Positions 45,655-53,132 of a DNA stretch of 64,000 nt are shown here, piece by piece. The DNA is from Candidatus Methylomirabilis sp. (GTDB lineage: Bacteria; Methylomirabilota; Methylomirabilia; Methylomirabilales; Methylomirabilaceae): the NCBI RefSeq assembly GCF_028716865.1, contig NZ_JAQUOY010000002.1, positions 1 to 64,000 on the forward strand, in the 5' to 3' direction. Each line of letters opens with the position of its first letter. Positions within the stretch are counted from its first letter, which is position 1. Below the pieces are notes generated by a model. That model had not been told where the DNA came from. It ran no database searches and saw only the letters and a program-made list of their open reading frames with translations. Both the position numbers and the translations under genes were made by a program.

Positions 45655-45692
45655 ACTGTGAACCCCGAACGGTGAACCGTAAACGCTTTTTC

Positions 45693-45759
45693 GGACCGGG
45701 CATGGATGTCCGGTTCACACACCAGGCAACGCAAGATTGTGTTGCCGCTACACGGAGGT
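45693..45759 (+). promoter_or_regulatory. fliC leader with two CsrA-like GGA sites and hairpins
   Basis: The first site is a hairpin: GGACCGG (45693-45699) pairs with CCGGTTC (45710-45716) around the loop GCATGGATGT. That loop matches the core of the CsrA consensus RUACARGGAUGU. A second hairpin follows (GGCAAC 45725-45730 with GTTGCC 45741-45746). The second GGA is in TACACGGAGGT (45749-45759), overlapping the Shine-Dalgarno eight bases before the ATG at 45767. CsrA bound to both would block translation, as in the Bacillus hag leader. csrA and fliW are both in the window. Confidence 0.65.
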
Positions 45760-45766
45760 AGCTAAC

Positions 45767-46615
45767 ATGGCTATTGGTGATCTGACCCGTATCAATACCA
45801 ACATCGCAGCCTTCAATGCATTGAACAGCTTGAAGAACATCGGCAATCAACTGGGCGTCACCCAGCTTCGGCTCCAGACCGGCAAGCGGATCAACGAAGC
45901 GGCCGACGATCCGGCCGGCTTCTCGGTTGTCGGCAAACTGAATGCGCGGGCACGAGGCCTTGCGACCGCCCTCGACTCTGTCGGGACATCGACCAACATG
46001 CTCTCCATCGCTGAGGGCGCGATGCAGTCGATCCATGACAACCTTCTAAATATGCGAGACCTGATCCTTCAGGCCACCTCGAATAACCTCGGGAGCGATG
46101 AGCGCACCGCCATCGAGCAGCAGCTCGACGATCTGACATCTGAGATCGGCCGTCTGCGCGACGCGACCACCTTCAACGGACAGAAGCTGCTCGATGGGAC
46201 CTTCACCGGGAAGCGGGTCCTGACGGGAAGCGAGACAACCGACACCATCCTTGTGAGCATCAGCCAAGACTTCGATCCCACGAGCACCACAGGCCTGGGA
46301 CTTGCGGACGCCAGCATGGATGTCAGTACCGCCGCCCTTGCCTCCACCTCGCTGAGCTACGTGGACACGGCGCTCGGGTCGGTTAGGTCGCAGATCCAGA
46401 ACGTCGGATCGGTGAGCAGCCGGTTGCGAAGCATTTCGGATAACCTTTCCGTCGCGGTCACCAATACGAAAGCGGCGGCATCAAGGGTTCAGGATGCCGA
46501 CGTAGCCGCCGAACAGGTCAACGCCGTGAGGCTCCAGATCTTGCAGCAGTTGGCGACCGCCCAGCTCACCCAGGCGAATAGCGGGCCACAGCAGGTCCTG
46601 GCGCTCTTCAGGTAA
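45767..46615 (+). CDS. fliC: Flagellin FliC
   Basis: The filament subunit has 282 residues. The N-terminal D0/D1 region reads MAIGDLTRINTNIAAFNALN, followed by LQTGKRINEAADDPAGFSVV. The C-terminal region has SRVQDADVAAEQVNAVRLQI and ends QQVLALFR. The central part (about 150-200) is short, so the surface-exposed D2/D3 domains are absent. Several Ser/Thr-rich stretches (DPTSTTGL, VSTAALASTSLS) could be glycosylation sites. It is the only flagellin in the window. Its leader carries CsrA-like sites and a large G/C hairpin follows the gene. No clear sigma-28 promoter was seen. Confidence 0.97.
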   Translation: MAIGDLTRINTNIAAFNALNSLKNIGNQLGVTQLRLQTGKRINEAADDPAGFSVVGKLNARARGLATALDSVGTSTNMLSIAEGAMQSIHDNLLNMRDLILQATSNNLGSDERTAIEQQLDDLTSEIGRLRDATTFNGQKLLDGTFTGKRVLTGSETTDTILVSISQDFDPTSTTGLGLADASMDVSTAALASTSLSYVDTALGSVRSQIQNVGSVSSRLRSISDNLSVAVTNTKAAASRVQDADVAAEQVNAVRLQILQQLATAQLTQANSGPQQVLALFR

Positions 46616-46651
46616 GTAGGCTAGTGTTCTACGACATCGCACCCCTCCTCA

Positions 46652-46690
46652 CCCCTCCCCCCCGTACCCTTTGGGTAGGGGGGGGAGGGG
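46652..46690 (+). terminator. Strong G/C hairpin after fliC
   Basis: CCCCTCCCCCCC and TACCC on the left pair with GGGTA and GGGGGGGAGGGG on the right around TTT, with one G-G mismatch, giving about 17 base pairs. There is no following T-run, so it may act as an mRNA 3' stabiliser or a repeat rather than a classical terminator. It would separate abundant fliC transcripts from fliS. Confidence 0.55.
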
Positions 46691-46727
46691 ACGGGTGGGG
46701 GGGCTTTCGAATGAAGAGGAGGCGTAG

Positions 46728-47141
46728 ATGACACCATCTGTCAGTCCGCGTTCTGTCTCAGTGGAACCTGATCGGTTGCCGGCGGTCTATTTTGCGGTGA
46801 ATCCGATGGCCTCCTATCAGAGCGCCCAGGTTCTTGGGGCTTCCCCCATGCAACTCATCCTGATCGTGTACGACCTAGCGCTCACCGCCTGCGGCCGCCG
46901 CGATACGGAACGCGCGCGCCGGGCTATCACTGAACTGATTGCAGCCCTGAACTTTGACTACCAGGAGATTGCAGTCCCTCTGTTTCGCCTGTATGAATAC
47001 TGCCTGAGTACGGTAAGCGCAGGGTCGTTTCATGAGGCATCAAATATCTTGAGACAATTGAAGGAGGCGTGGGAGACCGCCCTGAAGGAGAGCGGTCAAC
47101 CCTCAGCATTCGGCTATCAGCGGTTGAGTGCTGATCGCTGA
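46728..47141 (+). CDS. fliS: Flagellin export chaperone FliS
   Basis: FliS binds the C-terminus of flagellin and prevents early polymerisation. The 137-residue helical protein has NPMASYQSAQVLGASPMQLI, then VYDLALTACGRRD and LIAALNFDYQEIAVPLFRLY, matching the family. The N-terminal 25 residues are longer than usual. It lies upstream of fliD here, whereas many genomes have fliD-fliS. Confidence rests on the (A)Y....V..(A/S)S(P)..LI.(L/V)(Y/L)(D/E) pattern and the neighbours. Confidence 0.9.
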   Translation: MTPSVSPRSVSVEPDRLPAVYFAVNPMASYQSAQVLGASPMQLILIVYDLALTACGRRDTERARRAITELIAALNFDYQEIAVPLFRLYEYCLSTVSAGSFHEASNILRQLKEAWETALKESGQPSAFGYQRLSADR

Positions 47142-47162
47142 CCACTGATGAAGGTGTGAGCC

Positions 47163-48626
47163 ATGTCTCTTACTGAGATTCTACCGGCATCGGTTTTTCA
47201 GCTCAATGTTGAGGGCCTGGTTGCAAGTGTCATGGCCGTGGAGCAACAACCGCTTACCGGGCTGCAGACCGACCAGAACACCCTCTCCCGCCGATCCGCG
47301 ACACTCAGCGACCTGAAGAGTGCGCTGAGCGCGCTCCGATCCAAGGCTCAAGCCCTAACCCAGGCGGGGACGCTGTCGCCCTTTCAGGTCAAGGCGGTGA
47401 GTTCAAGCAGTGCCACCGTTGCGATGGCGACTGCCTCTCCATCGGCCTTGGCGGCGGTCCACACGCTCTCTGTGTCTCAACTCGCCAAGTTGAGCACCGT
47501 CGTTTCACAACAGCTCACCGGGAGCGCGACCGATGTGGTGACGACGGAGGGGATTGGTACGAAGAGCGTGAAGATTACCTACGATGGCACTGATCCCGCG
47601 ACGAGCGGCACGGCCGTTACGGTGAATGTCACGCTGAATGCCGGGGATACCAACGACACCATCCTCACTAACCTCGCTACGACGATCAACAGCGACTCGA
47701 CGCTCGGTGCGAAGATCAGCGCATCTGTCGTCAATGACACCGCCACTACTGCCCGGCTCGTGTTGACCAGCAAGCAGACCGGCCAGGCTAACAAGGTCCG
47801 GGTCGCCGACGCGACGGGCTCCCTGCTGAGCACGATTGGACTCAACAGCGGGATCGCCTCGACAGGGACAGCCGGCGGGTTTCTGTACGCGGACACCGCC
47901 CTTGACGCCAAGTTTACGCTGGATGGCCTGGCGATGACGCGGAGCAGCAACAGCATAAGCGATGTCCTCACGGGGGTAACGATCAATCTGCTCGGGCTTT
48001 CGGCGTCGGATATGACGCTCACAGTCAGCGCCGATAAGACCTCGATGAAGGCGAGCGTCCAGGCGTTCCTGGATGCGTACAATAAGGCGTTGACGTTCTT
48101 GCGGGAGCGGACCCTTGTGCAGGTCAGCGCGACGACCTCCGGCGCCAGATCCACAACGGTGAATTCGGTGATCAGGGGCCCGTTGGCAGGCGAAATGACG
48201 TATAGGTCGTTGGTGTCGAACCTCAGATCCGACGTCGGCAGTTCGGTGAGTTCCGTGCAGACAGGGAATCCGGCCCTTTTAGCCGATATCGGGATAACGG
48301 CGGCCTCGAATGGAACCCTTTCTATCAGTGATACCACCAAGTTTGATAGTGCGATTGAGACGAAACTCAGTGGGCTGACCGATCTCTTTGCCTCGACGGG
48401 CGGTGTTGCCACTCGACTTATGACCCGCCTGGATGGGTTCGTCAACAGTGGGGGGCTGATTGATGGCAGCCTCTCCACTGCCACGTCGAAGGCGCAGAAT
48501 ATTAACCAGCAGATCACCAGGCTGCAGGATCGACTGGTGATCAGGGAAGCGGCCTTGCGGAAGCAATTGTTGGATCTGCAAAAGGCGCTGAGCGCGCTCA
48601 GCGCGCAGCGGTTCATCTTACAGTAG
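47163..48626 (+). CDS. fliD: Filament cap protein FliD
   Basis: FliD caps the growing filament and assists flagellin folding. The 487-residue protein has LNVEGLVASVMAVEQQPLTG at the N-terminus, DLKSALSALRSKAQALT, and C-terminal INQQITRLQDRLVIREAALR with a final coiled coil. The middle contains flagellin-IN-like Ala/Thr-rich segments. It lies 21 bases after fliS and 29 bases before flaG. Confidence 0.94.
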   Translation: MSLTEILPASVFQLNVEGLVASVMAVEQQPLTGLQTDQNTLSRRSATLSDLKSALSALRSKAQALTQAGTLSPFQVKAVSSSSATVAMATASPSALAAVHTLSVSQLAKLSTVVSQQLTGSATDVVTTEGIGTKSVKITYDGTDPATSGTAVTVNVTLNAGDTNDTILTNLATTINSDSTLGAKISASVVNDTATTARLVLTSKQTGQANKVRVADATGSLLSTIGLNSGIASTGTAGGFLYADTALDAKFTLDGLAMTRSSNSISDVLTGVTINLLGLSASDMTLTVSADKTSMKASVQAFLDAYNKALTFLRERTLVQVSATTSGARSTTVNSVIRGPLAGEMTYRSLVSNLRSDVGSSVSSVQTGNPALLADIGITAASNGTLSISDTTKFDSAIETKLSGLTDLFASTGGVATRLMTRLDGFVNSGGLIDGSLSTATSKAQNINQQITRLQDRLVIREAALRKQLLDLQKALSALSAQRFILQ

Positions 48627-48655
48627 TAGGCCCTTCAACAGAAGGGGGGAAGGTC

Positions 48656-49021
48656 ATGACAGACATAGGTCACGAGAGCAAGCCAATCGAGCCGATAGTT
48701 GGGGTTAGGTCACCCGGAGGCGAGATCGGCGTCCCTTCACCGCCTGGAGGGGCAAGCCAAAAGGCGGTCGGATCGAGACCGTCTTCTCTCGCAACGCTGG
48801 AGGTCGCCCTCCCCGATCTGAGAAAAGTCTTAGAGGGCCTCGGCTCACACCAGAATGTCGGACTTACCTACGTCATCGACCGGGAGACCCACAGCGTCAT
48901 CATTAAGGTGATCGATCGTGATACGAACGAGGTCCTGAGGCAGGTTCCTTCGGAGGAAATGACGAAGCTCAGAACCGTTATGCGGGACCTCTTCGGATTG
49001 CTGTTCAAGGCGAAGGTGTAA
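48656..49021 (+). CDS. flaG: Flagellar protein FlaG
   Basis: FlaG is a small protein that influences filament length in polar flagellates. The 121-residue protein has a Pro/Gly-rich N-terminus and the family core VGLTYVIDRETHSVIIKVID followed by NEVLRQVPSEEMTKL. Position next to fliD and the FliT-like gene is typical. Confidence 0.88.
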   Translation: MTDIGHESKPIEPIVGVRSPGGEIGVPSPPGGASQKAVGSRPSSLATLEVALPDLRKVLEGLGSHQNVGLTYVIDRETHSVIIKVIDRDTNEVLRQVPSEEMTKLRTVMRDLFGLLFKAKV

Positions 49022-49022
49022 G

Positions 49023-49385
49023 ATGGCTCTCTCCGACGACACCCGACATCGGCTTGACCGAAGAAGCGAGCAGTATGACGAGATCCTACGACTGACCCTG
49101 CAGCAGCGCGAGGCCATCAGGGGCGGCGATCTGGAACGGCTGCTGACGCTGCTCGCTCGCAGGGGGCCGCTCATCGAGTCCCTTCCAGTGGATCAGGACG
49201 GAGACCGGGAGCAGACGCGGCGGCAAGCGATTGCGGAGTTGGATAGGGCCAATGAGGCGTTGCTGCTCGCTTGGCGCGAGGGGGTGGTTGCCGAGCTTGG
49301 CCTGCTCCAGCGCGGAAAGAGCGGACTGGGAGGCTACCGGGTGGGCGAGTCGGCCGATGCGGCCTTCATCGACTTGGCTTCCTGA
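49023..49385 (+). CDS. FliT-like flagellar chaperone
   Basis: The 120-residue helical protein has RRSEQYDEILRLTLQQREAI, DLERLLTLLARRGPLIESL and ends RGKSGLGGYRV, ESADAAFIDL. The pattern of a four-helix bundle followed by a GY(x)nFID tail occurs in FliT-type chaperones found between flaG and regulatory genes. FliT binds FliD. Similarity in this family is low and FlgN-like function is an alternative. Confidence 0.6.
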   Translation: MALSDDTRHRLDRRSEQYDEILRLTLQQREAIRGGDLERLLTLLARRGPLIESLPVDQDGDREQTRRQAIAELDRANEALLLAWREGVVAELGLLQRGKSGLGGYRVGESADAAFIDLAS

Positions 49386-49396
49386 AGGAGACCGCC

Positions 49397-49744
49397 ATGC
49401 GAATCGATCAGGTTCGGATATCTGAGATGCTGAAGGCGTACGAGAAGAGCCGAGTAGGGAGCAGCCGGAAGCAGGGGGGGGATCGCGACCGCTTACCCGC
49501 CGTCCGAGACGAGGTCATCATCTCTACTGAGGCGAAGCGGCTCATGATCCGCGACCGGGTTGTGAGTCAAGTGGTCGAGCGACTCAGGAACCTTCCGCCA
49601 TCGCACAACCCCCTTTCAGAGGTCGATGTCGTCCTCGAAGAGGCGGCGCGGGATAGTGGGCCCGCGCCAATGGACCCGGAGGAGAAGGCGCAGATCAGAG
49701 AGACGAGCGTCGGTGATCTTCGTAGAAAAAGAGCGTTGCCGTGA
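49397..49744 (+). CDS. DVU0524-like FlgM-associated protein
   Basis: The 115-residue protein begins MRIDQVRISEMLKAYEKSRV and has RDEVIISTEAKRLMIRDRVV and SQVVERLRNL. It resembles small flagellar proteins of the DVU0524 type that share a short DxVxIS(x)EAK motif with FlgM. It could be a second sigma-28 antagonist or a partner of FlgM at 14080; neither is shown. AAGGAG lies before the ATG. Its stop overlaps the GTG start of the following receiver gene. Confidence 0.58.
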   Translation: MRIDQVRISEMLKAYEKSRVGSSRKQGGDRDRLPAVRDEVIISTEAKRLMIRDRVVSQVVERLRNLPPSHNPLSEVDVVLEEAARDSGPAPMDPEEKAQIRETSVGDLRRKRALP

Positions 49745-50424
49745 CACAGAGGCCTGCTTTGAGCGCTATCGAAAGGGTCAGCAATCCGGCTGAGTCGTAT
49801 TCGCTGCTCATCGTCGATGACGATGATCTGATCATGTCGCTTCTGCGCGATCTCCTGGCGCGAGAGGAGCGGTATCGGATCTCGACTACCCCAGATCCGA
49901 TGGAGGCGCTCACGCTGCTACGGGCCGGCCCGTTTGACTTACTCATTACCGATTACCGAATGCCGGAGATGACGGGGCTCGACCTCATTCGCGAAGCGAG
50001 ACGCTTGCATCGTGACCTGATCGGGATCCTGATTACAGGATTCGCGTGGCCGGACGCGGCGGCTGAGGCAACGGAGGCCGGCGCGTACGACCTGATGCTC
50101 AAGCCGCTGAATATCGGGGAGGTCCGAGTCACGGTCCGGAACGCTTGTGAACGGATCCGCTTGGTTCGGGAAAACCGTCGCTATCAGAGTGAGCTGGAAC
50201 AGGCGAGGGCGGAAAGCGCGCGAGGTGCAGAGGCGGAAGGGCCTTCAGCGCCGATCGCTGAGATCGGCCTCTTCCCTCCCACCCCTTCCCCTGCCGGCAA
50301 GGGGCCGAAGAAGGAGGAGCAGGTGCTTGACCAGTTAGAGCGTCTAGGGAAGCTCTATCAGATGGGTCTCCTGACGAAGGAGGAGTTCATCCTGAGAAAG
50401 GCCAGACTGCTTGGCCGGACCTAA
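49741..50424 (+). CDS. Response regulator with C-terminal SHOCT motif
   Basis: The 227-residue protein has a receiver (about 20-140; IVDDDDL, phosphoacceptor Asp71 in ITDYRMPEMTG, MLKPLNIGE). A Pro/Gly-rich linker (encoded by G/C-rich sequence near 50275-50310) and a C-terminal SHOCT-like helix pair (LERLGKLYQMGLLTKEEF) follow. SHOCT motifs are short oligomerization or recruitment elements. It is translated from a GTG overlapping the preceding stop and is followed by a receiver-HD-GYP gene, so it probably belongs to a c-di-GMP or motility control operon. Confidence 0.78.
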   Translation: MTQRPALSAIERVSNPAESYSLLIVDDDDLIMSLLRDLLAREERYRISTTPDPMEALTLLRAGPFDLLITDYRMPEMTGLDLIREARRLHRDLIGILITGFAWPDAAAEATEAGAYDLMLKPLNIGEVRVTVRNACERIRLVRENRRYQSELEQARAESARGAEAEGPSAPIAEIGLFPPTPSPAGKGPKKEEQVLDQLERLGKLYQMGLLTKEEFILRKARLLGRT

Positions 50425-50444
50425 TTTCAGAGGGGGGATTTGCT

Positions 50445-51920
50445 ATGACCGATGGGTTGCGCGTGCTGGTCGCCGAGGATAATCCGGAAATGTTGGAGCT
50501 TCTCGGGACACTCCTTGAAGCGGAGCGGTGCCAGGTTGCGCTCTGCCCGGATGGCGCGTCAGCCCTGTTGCGGATCGCCCAGGAGCCGTTTCATCTTATC
50601 TTGAGCGATATCGCGATGCCTGGTGCCTCTGGCCTCGAGATCCTCGACAGGTCGAGCGCCATGACGGCCGGGATCCCGGTCGTCTTGATTTCAGGACAGG
50701 TTGATCTCGATACCGCGCTGTTCGCCCTCCGACGTGGCGCTTTCGACTATCTGCTCAAGCCATTCCGTCTGGACGATATCCGAAATCTCGTCCGGCGTGT
50801 TCAGCGACTGCACGGCTTTGCAGAAAACGAGGCTGGGGAGCGGGTGCCCAAACAGGCGGGAATGAACGGCCATCGACCTCAGGAGATCCTGATCAGGAAA
50901 AGTCGAGCCCTCCAACTGATTGCTGGGTCCGCTAAGGTGCTCGGCGAAACCCATGACCTCGGACGCCTCATGGGGACTATCCTGGAACTGGCCATGTGGG
51001 GCGTCGGCGCGGAGCAGGGGGTGCTCCTGATCGCCTCGGAAGCTGAGGGCAGGATGAGGGTCGCCGCGAGCAGGGGCTTCCGTGAGACCGTGAGGTCCGG
51101 CGACGAAGTGGGGAGTGTGGATGAGCTCTGGCGCCTCGCCGATCTCCCCTCCGAGATTGCGTCATCCGTCGTCCCGTTGATCGTGAAGGGGCGGCAGGTC
51201 GGCGAGATGGCGCTAGCCAATCGGCGCGACCCCGAATCGTTCTCGATGGCGGACCGCGAGATGCTCGATATCCTCGCTCAGCAGGCCTCTGTGGCGCTGG
51301 AGAATCTCTCGCTCTACGCGACAGTCGAATCGAGTGTCTTTGAGGGAATGCGTGCCCTGGTTGTGGCGCTCGAGGCGAAGGACCCGTACACCGAGGGCCA
51401 CTCGTTGCGGGTGGCCGGGACCGCCGTGCAGATCTGTCGGCAGATGGGACTGGGGAGCAACGTCGAAGATCTGGTCCGGTATGCCGGGGCCCTCCATGAT
51501 ATCGGCAAGGTGGGGATCCCTGATGCTATTTTGCAGAAGCCGGGTAAGCTGACTGCGGAAGAGTACGCGCGGATGAAAGAACACCCCGTCGTCGGCTGGA
51601 AGATCCTCACGCTGTTCAGCTTCCTGCGGGAGGAGGCCGTTATCGTCCGGCACCACCACGAGTGGATGAACGGCGGTGGCTATCCTGACGGTCTAAAGGG
51701 TGAGGAGACTCCGCTGCCGGCGAGGATCTTGGCGATGGTCGACGCCTATGACGCCATGACGACTACTCGCCCCTATCGAGCGTCACGAGGGCATGAGCAG
51801 GCGGTCGAAGAACTCTGTCGTTGTGCAGGTCCTCAATTTGATCCGGAGGTGGTCGAGGCATTCGCTTCACTTTCCCCGCAAGACCTCTGCGTCCCAGCTA
51901 CCGCATCCTCCCACACTTGA
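50445..51920 (+). CDS. c-di-GMP phosphodiesterase, receiver-GAF-HD-GYP
   Basis: HD-GYP enzymes hydrolyse c-di-GMP, generally favouring motility. The 491-residue protein has a receiver (5-120; Asp55 in LSDIAMPG), a GAF-like middle (about 160-300) and an HD-GYP domain from about 310. The metal-binding HDIGK (His351, Asp352) is intact, and HHEWMNGGGYPDGLKG holds the GYP signature. AGAGGGG precedes the ATG. It follows the SHOCT receiver by 20 bases. Both sensing domains and the catalytic motif look active. Confidence 0.92.
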   Translation: MTDGLRVLVAEDNPEMLELLGTLLEAERCQVALCPDGASALLRIAQEPFHLILSDIAMPGASGLEILDRSSAMTAGIPVVLISGQVDLDTALFALRRGAFDYLLKPFRLDDIRNLVRRVQRLHGFAENEAGERVPKQAGMNGHRPQEILIRKSRALQLIAGSAKVLGETHDLGRLMGTILELAMWGVGAEQGVLLIASEAEGRMRVAASRGFRETVRSGDEVGSVDELWRLADLPSEIASSVVPLIVKGRQVGEMALANRRDPESFSMADREMLDILAQQASVALENLSLYATVESSVFEGMRALVVALEAKDPYTEGHSLRVAGTAVQICRQMGLGSNVEDLVRYAGALHDIGKVGIPDAILQKPGKLTAEEYARMKEHPVVGWKILTLFSFLREEAVIVRHHHEWMNGGGYPDGLKGEETPLPARILAMVDAYDAMTTTRPYRASRGHEQAVEELCRCAGPQFDPEVVEAFASLSPQDLCVPATASSHT

Positions 51921-52053
51921 CAAGCCTCAGCTAACAGCATATTATCCCACCCTGTTCTTCCTGGCGATTGTGTGACCTCAGCGTTCAATAGCGGCCATTC
52001 ATCTCCTCTCCTTCGAGGCGGGAGGAGGTAGGTGGGAGCACAGGACTCAACCG

Positions 52054-53121
52054 ATGGATCGGGTCGCGGTACTGGGTGAGGCGAGATCTACGTTAGATCT
52101 GGTGGTAAGCGCCTTTGAGTGCCAAGGGGTCGAAACCGCCGTAGTTGAGGACTGCGCCGAAGCGGCGGCGACCCTCTCGGACAAGCCCCACCTCCTCATG
52201 ATTCTCTGTCTGGCGAAGGTTGAGGAAGAGGATCTGGGGGTAATCCCACACTTCCTGACCGCCTTACCTGACACGCCAATCGTCCTGGCCCTGCCTCCGC
52301 CCAGCCTCGAAATGGCGCTTCGGGCGATCCGTTTCGGAGCGTCTGATCTGTTACTCCTCCCCCCCTCTATGGAGACCGTCAAGGATCTCCTGGTCCGGGC
52401 GCGCTTCCTCCGGCAGGATAGGGCGCTGCGGAAGCTGACGGCCCTTTTACAGATCTCCAGTTGGTTCGCTCACGAGGTCAGGAATCCACTATCCGGGATC
52501 CTGAACAGCGCCCAGTTATTGATCGAAGGGTCCGCTGGTTCGACCGGGCTCACCACAGGCTCATCCGATCCCACCCAACGCTACTTAAAGATCATCATGG
52601 AAGAGTGCAACCGCCTGGAGCAATTCCTCAAGCGCCTGACCGAGGTTGGGCGATCCTCTCGGGGGCCGGTTGTTCCGACTGACCTGAATAGCGTGGCGGA
52701 GCAAGTATTAGCCCGCGCGGTGCCGCGGTTGCGAGCGCAGGGCATTCAGTTGCTGCGAAGGCTCGACTCGCAGTTACCGGATGTCCGGATCGACGTGGCG
52801 CGTGTGGAGCTGGCCATCTCACGCATCATTGAGAATGCCAAGGAGGCGATGCCGACGGGCGGTGTGATGACGGTCGCGACTCGCCATCGACCAGAGGAGA
52901 AGATGATCGAGTTGGAGGTGATCGACACTGCTCTCGTGGTCGGTCTGGAGCGTGAACGACAACTCTTTGATCCGTGTATGTCTGCGAGGTTGCAGGGAGC
53001 TGGGGCAGGGCTGGCCTTTGCGCTGCAGATCTTCGCCGAGCATGGGGGCGAATTGTGGTTGCGGGCTCATGCGGATCAGGGGTGCAGCATCCTGGCGCGA
53101 CTACCCCTTAACGGGCGGTGA
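52054..53121 (+). CDS. Sensor histidine kinase with receiver-like N-terminus (pair 1)
   Basis: The 355-residue cytoplasmic kinase has a pseudo-receiver (about 3-118) in which the phosphoacceptor region reads MILCLAKVEEED with no clear aspartate. Then come His140 in WFAHEVRNPLSGIL, the N box IENAKEAMPTGG and GAGAGLAFALQIF. The ATPase G1 box normally DxGxG reads DTALVVG (about 291-297), a weak form. It resembles FlgS/FleS-type kinases and directly precedes an NtrC-type regulator, so it probably phosphorylates it to open sigma-54 flagellar promoters. The weak G1 box makes kinase activity uncertain. Confidence 0.8.
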   Translation: MDRVAVLGEARSTLDLVVSAFECQGVETAVVEDCAEAAATLSDKPHLLMILCLAKVEEEDLGVIPHFLTALPDTPIVLALPPPSLEMALRAIRFGASDLLLLPPSMETVKDLLVRARFLRQDRALRKLTALLQISSWFAHEVRNPLSGILNSAQLLIEGSAGSTGLTTGSSDPTQRYLKIIMEECNRLEQFLKRLTEVGRSSRGPVVPTDLNSVAEQVLARAVPRLRAQGIQLLRRLDSQLPDVRIDVARVELAISRIIENAKEAMPTGGVMTVATRHRPEEKMIELEVIDTALVVGLERERQLFDPCMSARLQGAGAGLAFALQIFAEHGGELWLRAHADQGCSILARLPLNGR

Positions 53122-53132
53122 GGGCGACGCAG

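Noticed and set aside
45681-45708. Possible sigma-28 promoter before fliC (TAAA followed by a GGCATGGA block)
   Set aside because: The -10 part does not match GCCGATAA, and the same bases are better explained as the CsrA-like hairpin.
51921-52053. Small gene between the HD-GYP gene and kinase pair 1
   Set aside because: Only 133 bases with a G/C-rich palindrome; no start codon with a sensible frame.
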